Below the pieces are notes generated by a model that worked only from the letters and a program-made list of their open reading frames with translations, ran no database searches and was not told the origin of the DNA. From Macrocystis pyrifera (Eukaryota > Sar > Phaeophyceae > Laminariales > Laminariaceae): a stretch of DNA of 64,000 nucleotides. Of this stretch, positions 11,900-22,832 are shown piece by piece. The DNA is taken from contig JASSKH010000025.1 in the NCBI GenBank assembly GCA_031763025.1, forward strand, positions 8,733,665 to 8,797,664, in the 5' to 3' direction. The position numbers and the translations under genes are program-made. Within the stretch, counting starts at the first letter, position 1. Each line of letters opens with the position of its first letter.

Positions 11900-14297
11900 C
11901 ACTGCGTGAGGGAAAAAGTGCGGACGGGTTTGTGTGGGCATGATATGGAAGAGGCTCATCACCGCAGGGACAATGCAGCAGTGGCGACCGCGTTTAGAGT
12001 ACGTACGCCGAGAGGTGGTGCAGGTTTGGGTCGCCGTACCCGGTAGAGTGGAGCATGTGGAATTGAGGGCTAGGATGCTACACGAGACGGTAAACTGGCT
12101 CGTTCTCACGGACTGCTCCAACGCCTTCAACGCCGTATGAAGGACGGCGGAGCTAGCCGAGGTGGCAAATTGCGTGCCAGCGGTCACTCCTTTAGTGCCC
12201 AAGTGCTACGGGACAAGACCAGCCGAAGTGTTTTTCCGGATGGACTCAGGGGAGACCAAGACTATCGCTTGCTCCAGCGGCGTCCAGAAAGGGGATCCCA
12301 TGGGACCAGCAATGTTCTGCCTGGCGTTGTGACCGGGGCTGCAGCGATTCCCGCAGGAATTCGAGAGAGAAGGAGTGAAAGCCTTCGCGTACATGGACGG
12401 TGTCTCTCTCGGTCTTTCGGTGATCACGCCCAACACGGTTGTAGTATTCTCCTTCCTCTGGCGAGAGGTAGAGGACATCAGTATTGTGGTCTACGCCGTC
12501 AAACCAGTGGCGCTACTACCCAAAGGGCACGCCCCGACGGCGGAGGTGGTTTCACTCCTTGAAAATGTGATATCAATATCTCTGACGAGCTGGGGTGACG
12601 GTGGTGGGTGTCCCGATCGGCACGGAAGAATACGTGAGGGGGCGAGCAATGGAGGTAGTGAGGGATGGAGGCGCGAAACGCCTTGCGCGCTGCCTCGCTA
12701 TCATGCCCGACAAACAAGCAGCGGCCCTCATCGACGTCGAATCTCTCGGGTAACGGACGAGCTACCTCGAAAGGGCTCTGGACCCGGGGCTGTCCCTCAA
12801 AGCATGTAAAAGGGCAGACAACGGGGCGAAGTGGGCGTACGAGAAAATCCTCAAGCTACCGGGAGCGGCGGAGGCACAGTCGGGTTTTCAAGAGGGGTGC
12901 CCAGAGAGTCGACGGACTCTCAAACCTTACTAGCAGGTCCAAGCACGCCTTTCTTAAGGAGCGGGAGGGTTAGGGCTGCCGTCGACAGGAAGGAGGAGAA
13001 CGTCGGCATCCATCGGGAGCAGGGTGGGGACCTTGCCAGAGGTCCTAGCGGACCTCACAGGCCCGTTAGGCAATAAACAAAGGAGGGGGCTCCCAGAATC
13101 GAGCATCATTGCTCAGCTGGGGGACAGCTTGCAGGAGATTCGAGACACATGGGGGGTGACAAAAGAAGCGAAGGCGGACACCGTCCCCGAATCTCGGCCG
13201 GAATGGGGTCTCAACGCAGAGGGGGACCGGGCCCCCAAGACTTCCAGAGGCCGACATGCTGGATGCGTATGACACCGTAACCACTAGTTCGCGCAAAGCT
13301 CAACAGAAGCTGGGCAATATGGTGAATCAAGGTCGGCACGCTGACCACACTACTTCGCTCGCTGGAGGAGCTACCGGAGACAGCACGCCCCCCAGGACCA
13401 GGCGACCCGATGGGGGGGGACGAGACCAAAGCTTTCGCCAAGGCTTGCTTTAGGAGTCTAAAGGGGGCAGGAGCCACGGCATGCCTTCGGGCGAGACCAA
13501 CGGACTCACTCCTTGTCATACTCGCAGCTGAGTTCGTGGGCATGGGAAGACATTTCATGGGGAACGAGGAACACGTGGCAGTGAGGTGCCCCTGCTGCGA
13601 TGCAGTTAACGTGGATGTCCGCCACGCGCGCATCTGTCCCAGAGCAAGGGTGCAGATGAATCAGCACCAACCGCTTGTCCACGTGATGCCCCGTACTTTG
13701 AAGCGGCTAGAAACTCGACACCAAGTGGAGAGCGGCGAACCGTCCACCGCAAACCGAAATCTGCGGATGGACACTGTCGTCAGGAGAAGAGGTCTCCGGG
13801 ACGCTCCTAACAGGGAGAAAAGGGAGATGTCCATCCTGCTGGATGTCACCCATGCTGACCCTCAAGCGCAGATACACCTGCGAGGAGGCAGTTCTGGTCA
13901 CGATAGACCAGCTGTCTCTGTCTCCGAAGCGCGCAAGCGCCAACACTACGCTCGTCCGGGACATGTGTCCTTTGACAAACGTAGTCACAAATTTTCCACT
14001 TTAGCAGTGGTAAGCTGTCGGCGTCCCGGGGTAGAGGGCAGTAAGTTCATCGACCAGCTGGCACCTGGTATCATGGGGGGGAGGAATGGTGGGTCGATGG
14101 GAAGGAAAGGAGTGGTGAAGGAACGCCTACTTCAAAATCTTCTCGGTGACAAAGACAGGTCGCCATTTCGAAGAGGGTGTCGCGCTTCAAACTCCAGCTT
14201 AGGGATCGCCAGGAAACGAGAAGGAGCAGGGGGGGGGGGGGGGGGGATAACACAGACCCACGCCGATGGCGTGTGGATAGAGCTTGGATTCGGCTGA
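11900..14297 (+). pseudogene. LINE pol relic: reverse transcriptase, zinc knuckle, REL-like endonuclease end
   Basis: One frame carries RT blocks from 11934 to 12809: LTDCSNAFNAV (12105-12137, the catalytic Asp block), SGVQKGDPMGPAMF (about 12277-12320), and AYMDGVSLGLS (about 12387-12419). The last has YMDG where the active enzyme needs YxDD. It is interrupted by in-frame TGA at 12138 and 12330. After frame changes a 295-codon frame (13410-14297) holds CPCCDAVNVDVRHARIC, a Cys/His knuckle, then ILLDVTHADPQAQ. That arrangement suits the restriction-enzyme-like endonuclease found C-terminal to RT in early-branching non-LTR elements. No upstream APE endonuclease is seen. The missing catalytic Asp plus stops make it inactive. 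Confidence 0.75.
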
Positions 14298-15794
14298 GGA
14301 TAGAAGAATAGAACAGAAAGAGCACATCTTGAGATGGAGGAGGGGGGGGGTAAAGACAACAAAAAATGGAGTTTCGTAGACAAATCATAAAGGAAAGTAG
14401 ACATAGAAGGTATCTAGACCATGTGCATAGGTTTCCATTGTTTCCGGGTATTTCTTCTTTCAGGCCTGTTTTCAGTGATCAATGTTGAAGCTTATGCTGC
14501 ACATTGTCGGACGACAATCAAAATAATAACAAGATCCGTTTCCAACGAAGGCGATCGTTTTCTTGATGCCTTCTGGGGGATATTTTCGACAAGTCCATGA
14601 AGAAATCGTTTGAGGATTTCCTTTTACAGAGACAGTAAGTTCAAAACCTATTTAATGTATTTAGTCTGTCTGAGGATAAAAAACAAGGCTCCAAAGGCTC
14701 GCAAATATATAGGAGGAGGAGGTGATTTCGTTGATTGGCATGATAATCTAGGCTCAGGAACCATGGGTACATGTCAAGAAATGTATATAGATTGTTCGCG
14801 CGAAGCAAGAAATAAACATGAAGACATTTTTCTCGGACGAGCTAAAATACAGAACACTTGTAAAACATTGAAAACAATAAGAACAGGAACGCTGGTCCAG
14901 ACCTAATTTCTTATTCGAAAACGGTACGTTCTTTACTAACTTCAGTGTATATTTTTTAGCTCTTGCGAGCAAGAAGTTACTTACTGCCTCTGCGCCGCGA
15001 TTCGCGAATACCCGTCTCCTCCTGGTATGCCTGCTTAATTCAACTTCGTGTACGGCCCGGTATACGTAGTTTTCCCATATAAAACCAGGTTCTGGTCTGA
15101 GTTTGAGGCTGTGTTCCACACACTAGCTTTGTCATGTGCAATGTGTTCACTGTTAACCCCTCAAGGGCAGTTGTCTGGGTTAGTGTATCTCTGACGTAAG
15201 TCGAAGGCGCACAAAAAATCAATCTACGACCCACGAGACACGCTACCATCCCCGCCTCCCCCAGAATGGGCCGATTCATTTCAGAATACCGTCATGCAAG
15301 CTCCCACGACCACGAATGGGGTGCACCGCCGGTGAACATTTGCATAACGAAGTCTATCTGCTATGAATCGCTTTATAGCAGTACAGGTGCGCTTTTTTTC
15401 ACGGAGAAAACAAACATATTTCATGACCAAAATCATCAAATTTTGGGTGATTGATTTATTCATGCTTATTCGATTGTTTGTAAATATATCGAGGAAATGT
15501 TGTTTTGATTGTGATTGTAAATGAAAAAGAACAACGTGATTAGCCATCGCGTTGATTGTTGATTCACAACACTACTGCTGTAGTATTGATTCGAGTTGTC
15601 GGTGTTTCTGCAGATCACGTGAACTCCTCTGTGGAGGACCGCGCCGATCTCACATCACGCCTTGGCTCGAGCTCCCGGCTATGGCACTACTCTATGCGAG
15701 GTGTGCTCGCCCCCACGTTGCGGTGATAGATGAAAATGCCAGGGCCGCACACCCATACCGTATCACTGCTGTTGTTTCGTCTCCCTCCATCATG
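14298..15794. other. no gene recognised
   Basis: After the LINE relic there is a G-rich run at 14341-14350 and then AT-richer sequence without supported ORFs or repeats. Confidence 0.4.
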
Positions 15795-16196
15795 GCCTGC
15801 ACACCTTTTAAGCGCACCAAGGGGCATGCCCACGACAAGGTCAAAAAGTGTAGAATGGGATGCCGTGGGGATACCATGGTGTGCCATGGGCGGTACCATG
15901 GCAATGCCACGGCATGCCCACGACAAGGTCAAATTGTAACCCTAACCTAGGTGCCGTGGACATTGGAGTGCCGTGGGGGTTGTCCATGACATGCCGTGAG
16001 GTTGCCATGGAGTGCCGTGGCGGCAGCCGCGGGGGTTGCCATGTTGCTACCCATGGCATGTCATGGCAACCCCCACGGCGTGCCATGGAACCCTATGCAA
16101 CGCCATGGGATGCCGTGGGGATGCCATGGTGTGCCATGGGCAGTACCATGTCAATGCCACGGCATGCCCACGACAAGGTCAAAAAGTGTAGAACCC
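15795..16196. repeat. CCATGG/CCGTGG-rich dispersed repeat, copy 1
   Basis: CCATGG, CCGTGG and CCACGG words recur every 10 to 20 bp, giving extreme self-complementarity. The border block GGCATGCCCACGACAAGG followed by TCAAA occurs at about 15822, 15912 and 16161, so the copy contains an internal duplication. The block CCCTAACCTAGGTGCCGTGG starts a unit near 15940 and recurs at 29586. Open frames on both strands here are by-products of the repeat. Confidence 0.75.
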
Positions 16197-17687
16197 TGTC
16201 TGGCAAGCACCCTACATATATATGTTTTTGTGACTCGTGCATGGCCATACAACCGGAGGTCGCTTTTGGTCAAGTATATCAGGTGCACTATCCTGCCGAA
16301 AACCATCAACCCAAATGGACACGGGCACACATGGGTGGTGTATGCTGAAAATATGCTGGCATTCTCACGGTCGGCGGCTCAGGCTTGCCGTGTAGATTAA
16401 CCGATACCTGTCCGCATGACGACCTGGCAGTATATAATATGTGCGCCTGAGTCCTCACACGTTTGTTTATTGTGATTCTGAAAGCACACAACCTGCGATT
16501 TCGTTGTTGTTGCTATTGCAGCAGGGCGACATCGCCTAGATCAAGATCCGGAACGGTAGTAGCGTAGGGAGCGACAGCACCGGAGGATATTCCCACTCGA
16601 GATGTATACAGTCTAAACCAATACTGATTGCGTACAACGCTGTTGTGAAGTTTCCTATGATCACGCGATCCGCGGCGAAACTGTAGAACATATGAGAACA
16701 AGAAACGAGGTCTTGTCCAGTTGTCACGACTGCATACACACCTACAGCAGCAGTACGTCACGGTATGCAGTGAGCCGCACATTTGATGTCAAAGACTCCA
16801 CCTGTGCGCGTATGCGGATCGTATCGTGTTATTTTCAGCGCCCAACCCCGAGGGGCGAGTCATACCGATGATGAGCAACGATCTCAAGAATAAGTCACAT
16901 CTATTTTACCTCGCGCACAATACCTGCTGCGTAGACCAGACTCGATAACCGCGGTATCACGAACAGCCCCCTTGCTCGGTAGGACACACAACAGGTCCCG
17001 ACTGAATCCAGAAATACTTCCAGGTTGAACGGCACATCCCGCGTTGCATCAGAATTCAGTTCCAGGGTAAAACGGCAGTACCAAATTCCACCATAAATAT
17101 GCGCCAAGGTCAAACGGTGAGCCCACCTTCAATTACTGAGAGTTACCAAATATATGCGGCAGTCCAAATTAAAAATCTCACTATCTCATTTTCTGTATAG
17201 ATATTACAAACGTACGCCAGACAGTGACTGCAGGAAGGGGCAAACCCTCAAACGTTAGTGCGCCTGGGAAACCGTCCAACAATATCTATTGCGACCATCT
17301 CGACATAAATGTCGTACAGCCCGACAACATCGGCCCCCCTGTTGTGTAGTCTATAAAACCCGAACGTCAGGACGGTTCTGACATAGAACAACTCAAATCC
17401 GATCAATAGCATCCCCGCGGCTTGGAAATGTCCAGGGAAGCTTACGTAAGGACACAAACTGCTGCACCTAAACTAAAAAGGACTAGAAATACGAGTATAG
17501 GTAATTGGTTCCCCCGTGCGTGGTGCGCAGCTACCCAATACGCGACCAAAGTGTACAACACGATTCATCAAGGCCATCGGCATACGCTGCTGACGCATGA
17601 ACCCTAGTCATGCAAGACTATTTCCGAACACATTATCTAATTCCCTAGCAATGGGGCGCACCTCGACTGCCAAACTATTGTGAGTGT
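16197..17687. other. no gene recognised
   Basis: No supported gene, RNA or repeat. Short open frames on both strands lack family features. Confidence 0.4.
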
Positions 17688-17962
17688 AGTGATTCCGTTT
17701 CAAACGGCCCGTGCGATCGGGATTAAGCCACTACTAATCGACCACTATGTGCTGGTGCTTTTGGGTGGTTCCGTTTCTAACGGCCCGTTCGTACCGGGAA
17801 CCCACCAGGATTGCTAAACGATTATTGAATGTGATGATTCCGTTTCTAACGGCCCGTGCAATCGGAAACCCACCACGAAAACCAAACGATTAATATGTAA
17901 TGATTCCGTTTCAAACGGCCCGTGCGATCGGGATTAAGCCATTACTAATCGACCACTGTGTC
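17688..17962. repeat. tandem repeat with palindromic cores
   Basis: Four diverged units begin near 17690, 17767, 17838 and 17898. Each contains GATTCCGTTTC(A/T)AACGGCC followed by CCCGTGCGATCGGG or a variant; CCGTTTCAAACGG and CGATCG are palindromes. The first and last units are nearly identical over about 60 bp. It lies about 60 bp outside the low-coordinate direct repeat of the DIRS-like element and may belong to its end. Confidence 0.65.
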
Positions 17963-18020
17963 TTCTTCCCCTCCGTTTGCCAATCCGCCGTGGAAATTTG
18001 TTGCGGGAGGGTGGGGGGGA

Positions 18021-18346
18021 AAAAACAACTAGACGACTCCCTGACGCCCCTAGCCCGGTTCTATTCAATTCGTGCAAGGCATTGCCCGTTAGCTATCTAT
18101 CCTGGATACTCACTGCACCGACGACCCCGCTTCACACCGCTCTACCGCTGATTGCTCGTATCTGACCTGCGTTGGTCTTTCCTCGTCAATCATCCGGAAC
18201 TTCCATTATTTTTCATTCTTACCCTGTACCAAACATCCCTTCATATTTTATGGGAAACCCTCCGAAACATTCTCATTCCTTCACTGGTTTATCTTTTCTA
18301 CCCGTTACCCCCCAAACACCAGGTTGTCCCTACGACAACCTTCCTC
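18021..18346 (-). repeat. terminal direct repeat of DIRS-like element (3' side)
   Basis: About 90 percent identical by eye to 24710-25042 over its whole length, in the same orientation. It contains CTAGACGACTCCCTGACG, CACCGACGACCCCGCT and CATCCGGAACTTCCATTA. Near the high-coordinate end is the hairpin AGGTTGTC-CCTAC-GACAACCT at 18321-18341. Confidence 0.85.
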
Positions 18347-18809
18347 TTTGGTTGTCCACTTCCACGAAAAAATGCTTGATATTAATTGAAGAAGCCGAAA
18401 TGGTGGGCGGGGGGGGGGCTGCCCTGGCCCGTCCATGCGTAAAAACCCCTATATAAAATAGCCGGAGGGAAGAGAGAAAAAAAGGGGGGGGGGGGGTCAC
18501 CCCGTCCCTTTTCGCTTGCTTACGCCTCCCCCCCCCACACCACACAAAAACGAAACGCGGTCGACCTCGTTATCGGTCGCGCTCCGCTAGTGGAACGCCT
18601 CCCCTCACGAGACCGCGGTTCCTTCCCCTTTTCGGCCGGATATGTGTAGGGACTGTTTGGGTACTTCGCAGCCTCCCAAGCTGTCCTCACTATACCAGGC
18701 GGAGTAACACCTATAGTATTTAGCCCCATCTAGTCCCTTGTCCTGGCTGTCTCTCAAACTCCCCCCCCCCCCATGCTCCAACACCTCTGATACCCATACC
18801 GGGTCTTAC

Positions 18810-19621
18810 ACGTTAGCCCTAACGTACACCATAAACGAGTCCGACGACCACCTCCCTGCTTTCTAAATCACTCTGGTTCTCTTCTCGCAGTCAGTCTCGT
18901 TGCCCCCTCTATTCTTCCCGAATGCAACGCGAATTCTTCCGGAATCAGACTTGCCCCCGCTCCCCTCCCCTCTTCCCTCCACCTCCTCCCTACACTGGCG
19001 AGACCCTTCCTCAAGCACTGGGTTGCCTTCCCCCTGGACCAGACCCTCCAACCGTCCGTTACTCGATATGACATCAAAGGGGCTTCCCCTGTCAACTCCC
19101 CGTCATTGTACATTCCGATCAGCTCCGCCAATAGTCCCACTACCCCCCCCTTCCTCTCCTCCACCCCGTCCTGATCTTGTCCTGACAAGTACCGCTCCTT
19201 TTCTTCCTTGATCTCCCTTCGATCCCCTGAACCTCACCTCCACCTTATTTGCTTCCCGAATGCTACCCTCTGCCAATTGATCATTATCTCTGAAAAACGC
19301 TACATCCCCCCCCTCCTTAAGCAGTACCAGGTATACCTTATGATACACCCCTCTCTCCTTGGCAAACAATTCTGACGCTCGCAACATAAAAAAATAGGAT
19401 AGTGCCAGACCTATCCATAACACCTCCCCCCCTTCCCCCCATGATGCAGTGCTTCCTTGCATCCCCCTCAGCATCCTCCAAGTCAATGGTATTCTTACCC
19501 TTTGCTGACTACCCGAATCCACGTGTGCCCTCTTGATACCTTGCCTCACCGATCTGATCAACGGATTACTCATGGGCACCGAAGCCACGAAGTGCTCATG
19601 GTAGAAATTAATCGCCGCCAA
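18810..19621 (-). pseudogene. tyrosine recombinase of DIRS-like element
   Basis: The open frame from 19621 has the box I arginine in FFMLRASELFAKE. After a frame change near 19150, box II HSGRIEGATRL lies at about 18892-18924 (H-x2-R). The nucleophile block GRWSSDSFMVYVRAN lies at about 18815-18859 in another frame, separated by a stop. All catalytic residues (Arg, His, Arg, Tyr) are therefore visible, but in three different frames. In YR retroelements this enzyme integrates a circular DNA intermediate. The copy cannot make a full protein. Confidence 0.8.
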
Positions 19622-20210
19622 ATTGCCTACTATAGTCGACTCCCTGGTCCCTTTTTCTGCGCAGCAGTACCCCCATGAACTCGACCAACTCTCCCACTAG
19701 CTCCATCTCCCCCATGTCTTTCTGCAGCCAATACACCCCTTGCCGACAAACGATCTCCAGCTCACCCACATCCTCCAATTCGCCTCGTAGGTTTTTCGAG
19801 AAGCTGCAACTCTTCCAAATGCGTACTCTCTCGCAATATCTCCGAACACATTAGCTTCTCCCCCGATCCCAGTTCCTGCACCTGCCAGGCGATTTCGGGA
19901 CATTCCGCGTTTAGTTTATCGGTAATCTGTTCCTCTCGCCACCTAGTCAGACCGTCTGCCAACCTGTTGTCGACCCCCCGTACGTGCCTTGCCTGAAAAA
20001 ACCACCTTCCCCGTGCTTCCCACGCCCCCATCATCCTGATCAACGCCCCTACTCTTGCTTGTTTCTTACCTCCCCCACGACACCTCTTTACCCAGGATAC
20101 GGCTGCTTCGTTATCTGTCCTCATCAAAACTGCCTCCGCCTTCCTACCCGGTTTCTCCCCCATGTCTACCATCACGACCGCCGTCACTACCATGGCCATG
20201 ACGTCCAACA
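19622..20210 (-). pseudogene. RNase H domain of DIRS-like pol
   Basis: The frame 20208-19762 contains LMRTDNEAAVSWVKR and RHVRGVDNRLADGLTRW, the Asp-Asn block and the VxGxxNxxAD block typical of RNase H in DIRS and pararetroviral polymerases. It sits between RT and recombinase, as expected. The frame breaks near 19760 before the recombinase. Confidence 0.7.
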
Positions 20211-21993
20211 GGTTAATGGAAATTAAATCAGCTACCGCCTTCCCCCCCCCTTATCGTACGTTTCTGCACCTCGTCTGGCAGGGCGAATCCCCAGTACACC
20301 CCCGTTTCCATGCACAACCCCCCAATCGCTGTCAAGGAAGCGTCCGAAAACCAGGTTCTACTCGGCCGCTGCTTCACGAAGCTGAAAGACGGTGTTGTTA
20401 TGCTGTCTCCCCCGTACCCTCCCCCCGTCTCCAAAAGCCATCTCCACCATCCCACGTCCGCCATACACTCCCGCGACAACCGTAAAACTCATCTCGCTTA
20501 TTTCTGCTTTCTGAACCTACCCCACGCCCCCCCCCCCCCCCCCGCCACTCCACCTCATCAAGATGCAGATTAGATAACTGCAGAAGCCGACGGACGAAGT
20601 ACCGTCCGGGCCGGATTACAAAGGATGCGTGGTGCAACTTCCCTGCTAACACTAGCACCTCCCTCACCGTTGCCGTCTGCCGCCCTGCTGGCCAATCTGC
20701 CAATCGACTCGCGTAATTCGTCCACCTTTCGCTTCGGGAGGGCAATAGTCATGCTCTCCGTGTCAACATCGTACCCCAACACCTCTTGTTGCGTTGCTCA
20801 GCCTGTCACCTTTTTTTTCGAAAGTAACGGATCCTCCCCTTCCGACCTCTCGCCCATAGCCTGCTCGTGGATTACCGCTAACGATCGAGACAAGTTCAAA
20901 CACCGCGCCCCTTTCGGGTCCCACTGAACCTCTACTGAGATGGCATCATCCATAAAAAAAAAACACAAAGGCTGGGTTTTCCGCCCCTCTCCCGTTCGCT
21001 GGCCGCACTACGCACTCTGCCGGCCACTGGACGCCCCGTTGCCTGCGCAACCGTCACGTGCTCTACCGCGCGGTCTCCCGGCCTCGAGAAAGACGCGGAT
21101 GCTCTCGTGGTGTTGCGTTGCGCATGCTGCATCGCAGCTGATATCACGTCCCACCACCCCGGACTGCCCCTCCAACCAAACTTCAAGCGCAAATCAACGA
21201 AAAGGTACTCTCCCAATACGTACCCGAAAGCCGCTGCACCGTCGGGTCTACTGGGATCTGTCTGAACGCATTTTTGACGTCCATTTTTTATTAAGAATTC
21301 GCACTCGATCCCCGAACTTAACCCTCAACCCCAGTACCCTTTGTAAAACTTCATGCATCACCCCCGCCAGCGCACATGCCGGAATCTCATCCCATTCCGT
21401 CGTCGAGTTCACCGACCCGCACCCATTTTCGTGCTCGAAAGTCATGTCGTGGATTATCCTTACATTTTCGCGCTCTTCTACTACCCCAACTGGGGACACC
21501 CGCAGTCCCGGTATCTTCTCCGCTTGCTTCTTTAGGAAAATAATCGCCCTGCCCCCCGCCATGTCCGCAACCGCTTTTCCCACACTGCGTCACCAATTTT
21601 CTGTGCGCTTGAATGGAACCGTATGCAAGTTCCTGTGTAAGATCCCCCCCCCTGGCCCAACGTCTACCGGTACCCCCGCGCGCGGCGTGTGCCTCAACTT
21701 GTCGATTTCCGGGAACTGGTGCTTGTCCCCGAAGAACGCTTGTACACGCTCTGGGTCCATGTGGGGTGCTGTCAACGAAACCTCAACGATTGCACAACCC
21801 TCCCTACCCCCCCTTCCCACGCCCCGGTTACTCGCGACCAAACTGCCCCAGCCGTCGTGGCTAAAACTCCCACCAAGCTTGCCGCCTTCACCGATTTCCC
21901 CGACACCTTCCCCAACAACCCCTGTGCAACCTCCCGACGCTTCTGCTCTTCAACGCGCCGGCCGGATATCGCACCTGTTTCTGACAAAACCAC
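20211..21993 (-). pseudogene. reverse transcriptase of DIRS-like element
   Basis: Blocks in sense order: ENVRIIHDMTFEHENGCGSVN (about 21475-21410), then NAFRQIPVD (about 21278-21250, frame shifted), then YLFVDLRLKFGWRGSPGWW (about 21210-21150). The active-site block FMDDAISVEVQW is at about 20929-20965, preceded by a T10 run where the frame slips. LGYDVDTESMTIALPKRKVDEL follows at 20780-20715. These match DIRS/Ty3-type RT order. At least five frame changes are needed to read through. Confidence 0.8.
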
Positions 21994-22297
21994 CGACCCC
22001 GGAGTCAGACTCCCCCTTTGGGCGAGCGTCGAACCCGAACCCCCCGCTGTCGCCCTCGTCGTAGTCGCCCCAGAACTCGTGACGGATGCTCGCTTCGTTG
22101 GCCCCGCTGTGCCGCGGAGCCCGTGTCCTCATTTCTTCGCCGGCCCGTCGTTCCCCTCCCCTCCCTCTCCGCCCCCCCCCCACCCCCACTGCTCCCCGTC
22201 CCACTCCTTGCTCGTTCCCCCCCCCCCCACCACCCCACCCCCCTGCGGCCCCGGTTCCGCTTGTCCCCCCGTTTGCCTCCCCCCCCCCCCCCCCCCC

Positions 22298-22832
22298 GAT
22301 AACGGGTTGGCGTCGGTTGGCAACGACACTGTAAAACATGCCGCTCACTACGTGAGCTAGACATCCAGGGTACAGTTTTTTTTTTGTTTTTGGCGGTCGC
22401 CCACAGCTGGTCATCTAGTTAGATCATTTGTGCGAAATAAAGAACCTTTACTCTGCACAAGGGAATTGATCGTATCACGTAGTATTCAAGGTACGGCACC
22501 CAAGAGGCAGTTACATAGTACTCCCATTGCTGTCTCTGGAAGTGGCCACACCGGAAATTAAACTAACTCATTGAAGCTGTCATCCATATGCAAGTCAGCC
22601 TCACAAGCGGTTCATAGTAGGATGCAGCTCACCCTTCATGCGACTCGCCGGACACCTCACTGCGCTTCGCGCTTGGTGCAAGCAATGTCTGCCTGGTTGG
22701 TGAAAACCCGACATGCTCCGTCCCGGCATTGTAGGGATGCGAGGGTCTATGGTCATACGACTACGGCCATGCATGAGATCGAGGACATCTCTCCTATCGA
22801 GTACACCCCCCCCCCCCCCCCCCCCCCCCCCC
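22298..22832 (+). mobile_element. poly(C)-flanked repeat, near full-length copy (inside DIRS-like element)
   Basis: A 535 bp repeat starting GGGTTGGCGTCGGTTGGCAA and ending CTATCGAGTACA followed by C27 (22806-22832). A second poly(C) run of 17 bases precedes its start (22282-22297). The copy at 60336-60884 is its reverse complement over almost the whole length. It splits the Gly-rich gag region of the DIRS-like element, so it is the younger insertion. It encodes no recognisable protein and looks like a non-autonomous retroelement or MITE-like unit. Confidence 0.75.

Noticed and set aside
15940-15955. Telomere-like CCCTAACC at 15940 and 29582
   Set aside because: Only one or two units, part of a dispersed repeat, not a telomeric array.
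20940-22360. Long Pro/Ser-rich plus-strand open frames
   Set aside because: They are the antisense of the DIRS-like reverse transcriptase and Gly-rich gag region.
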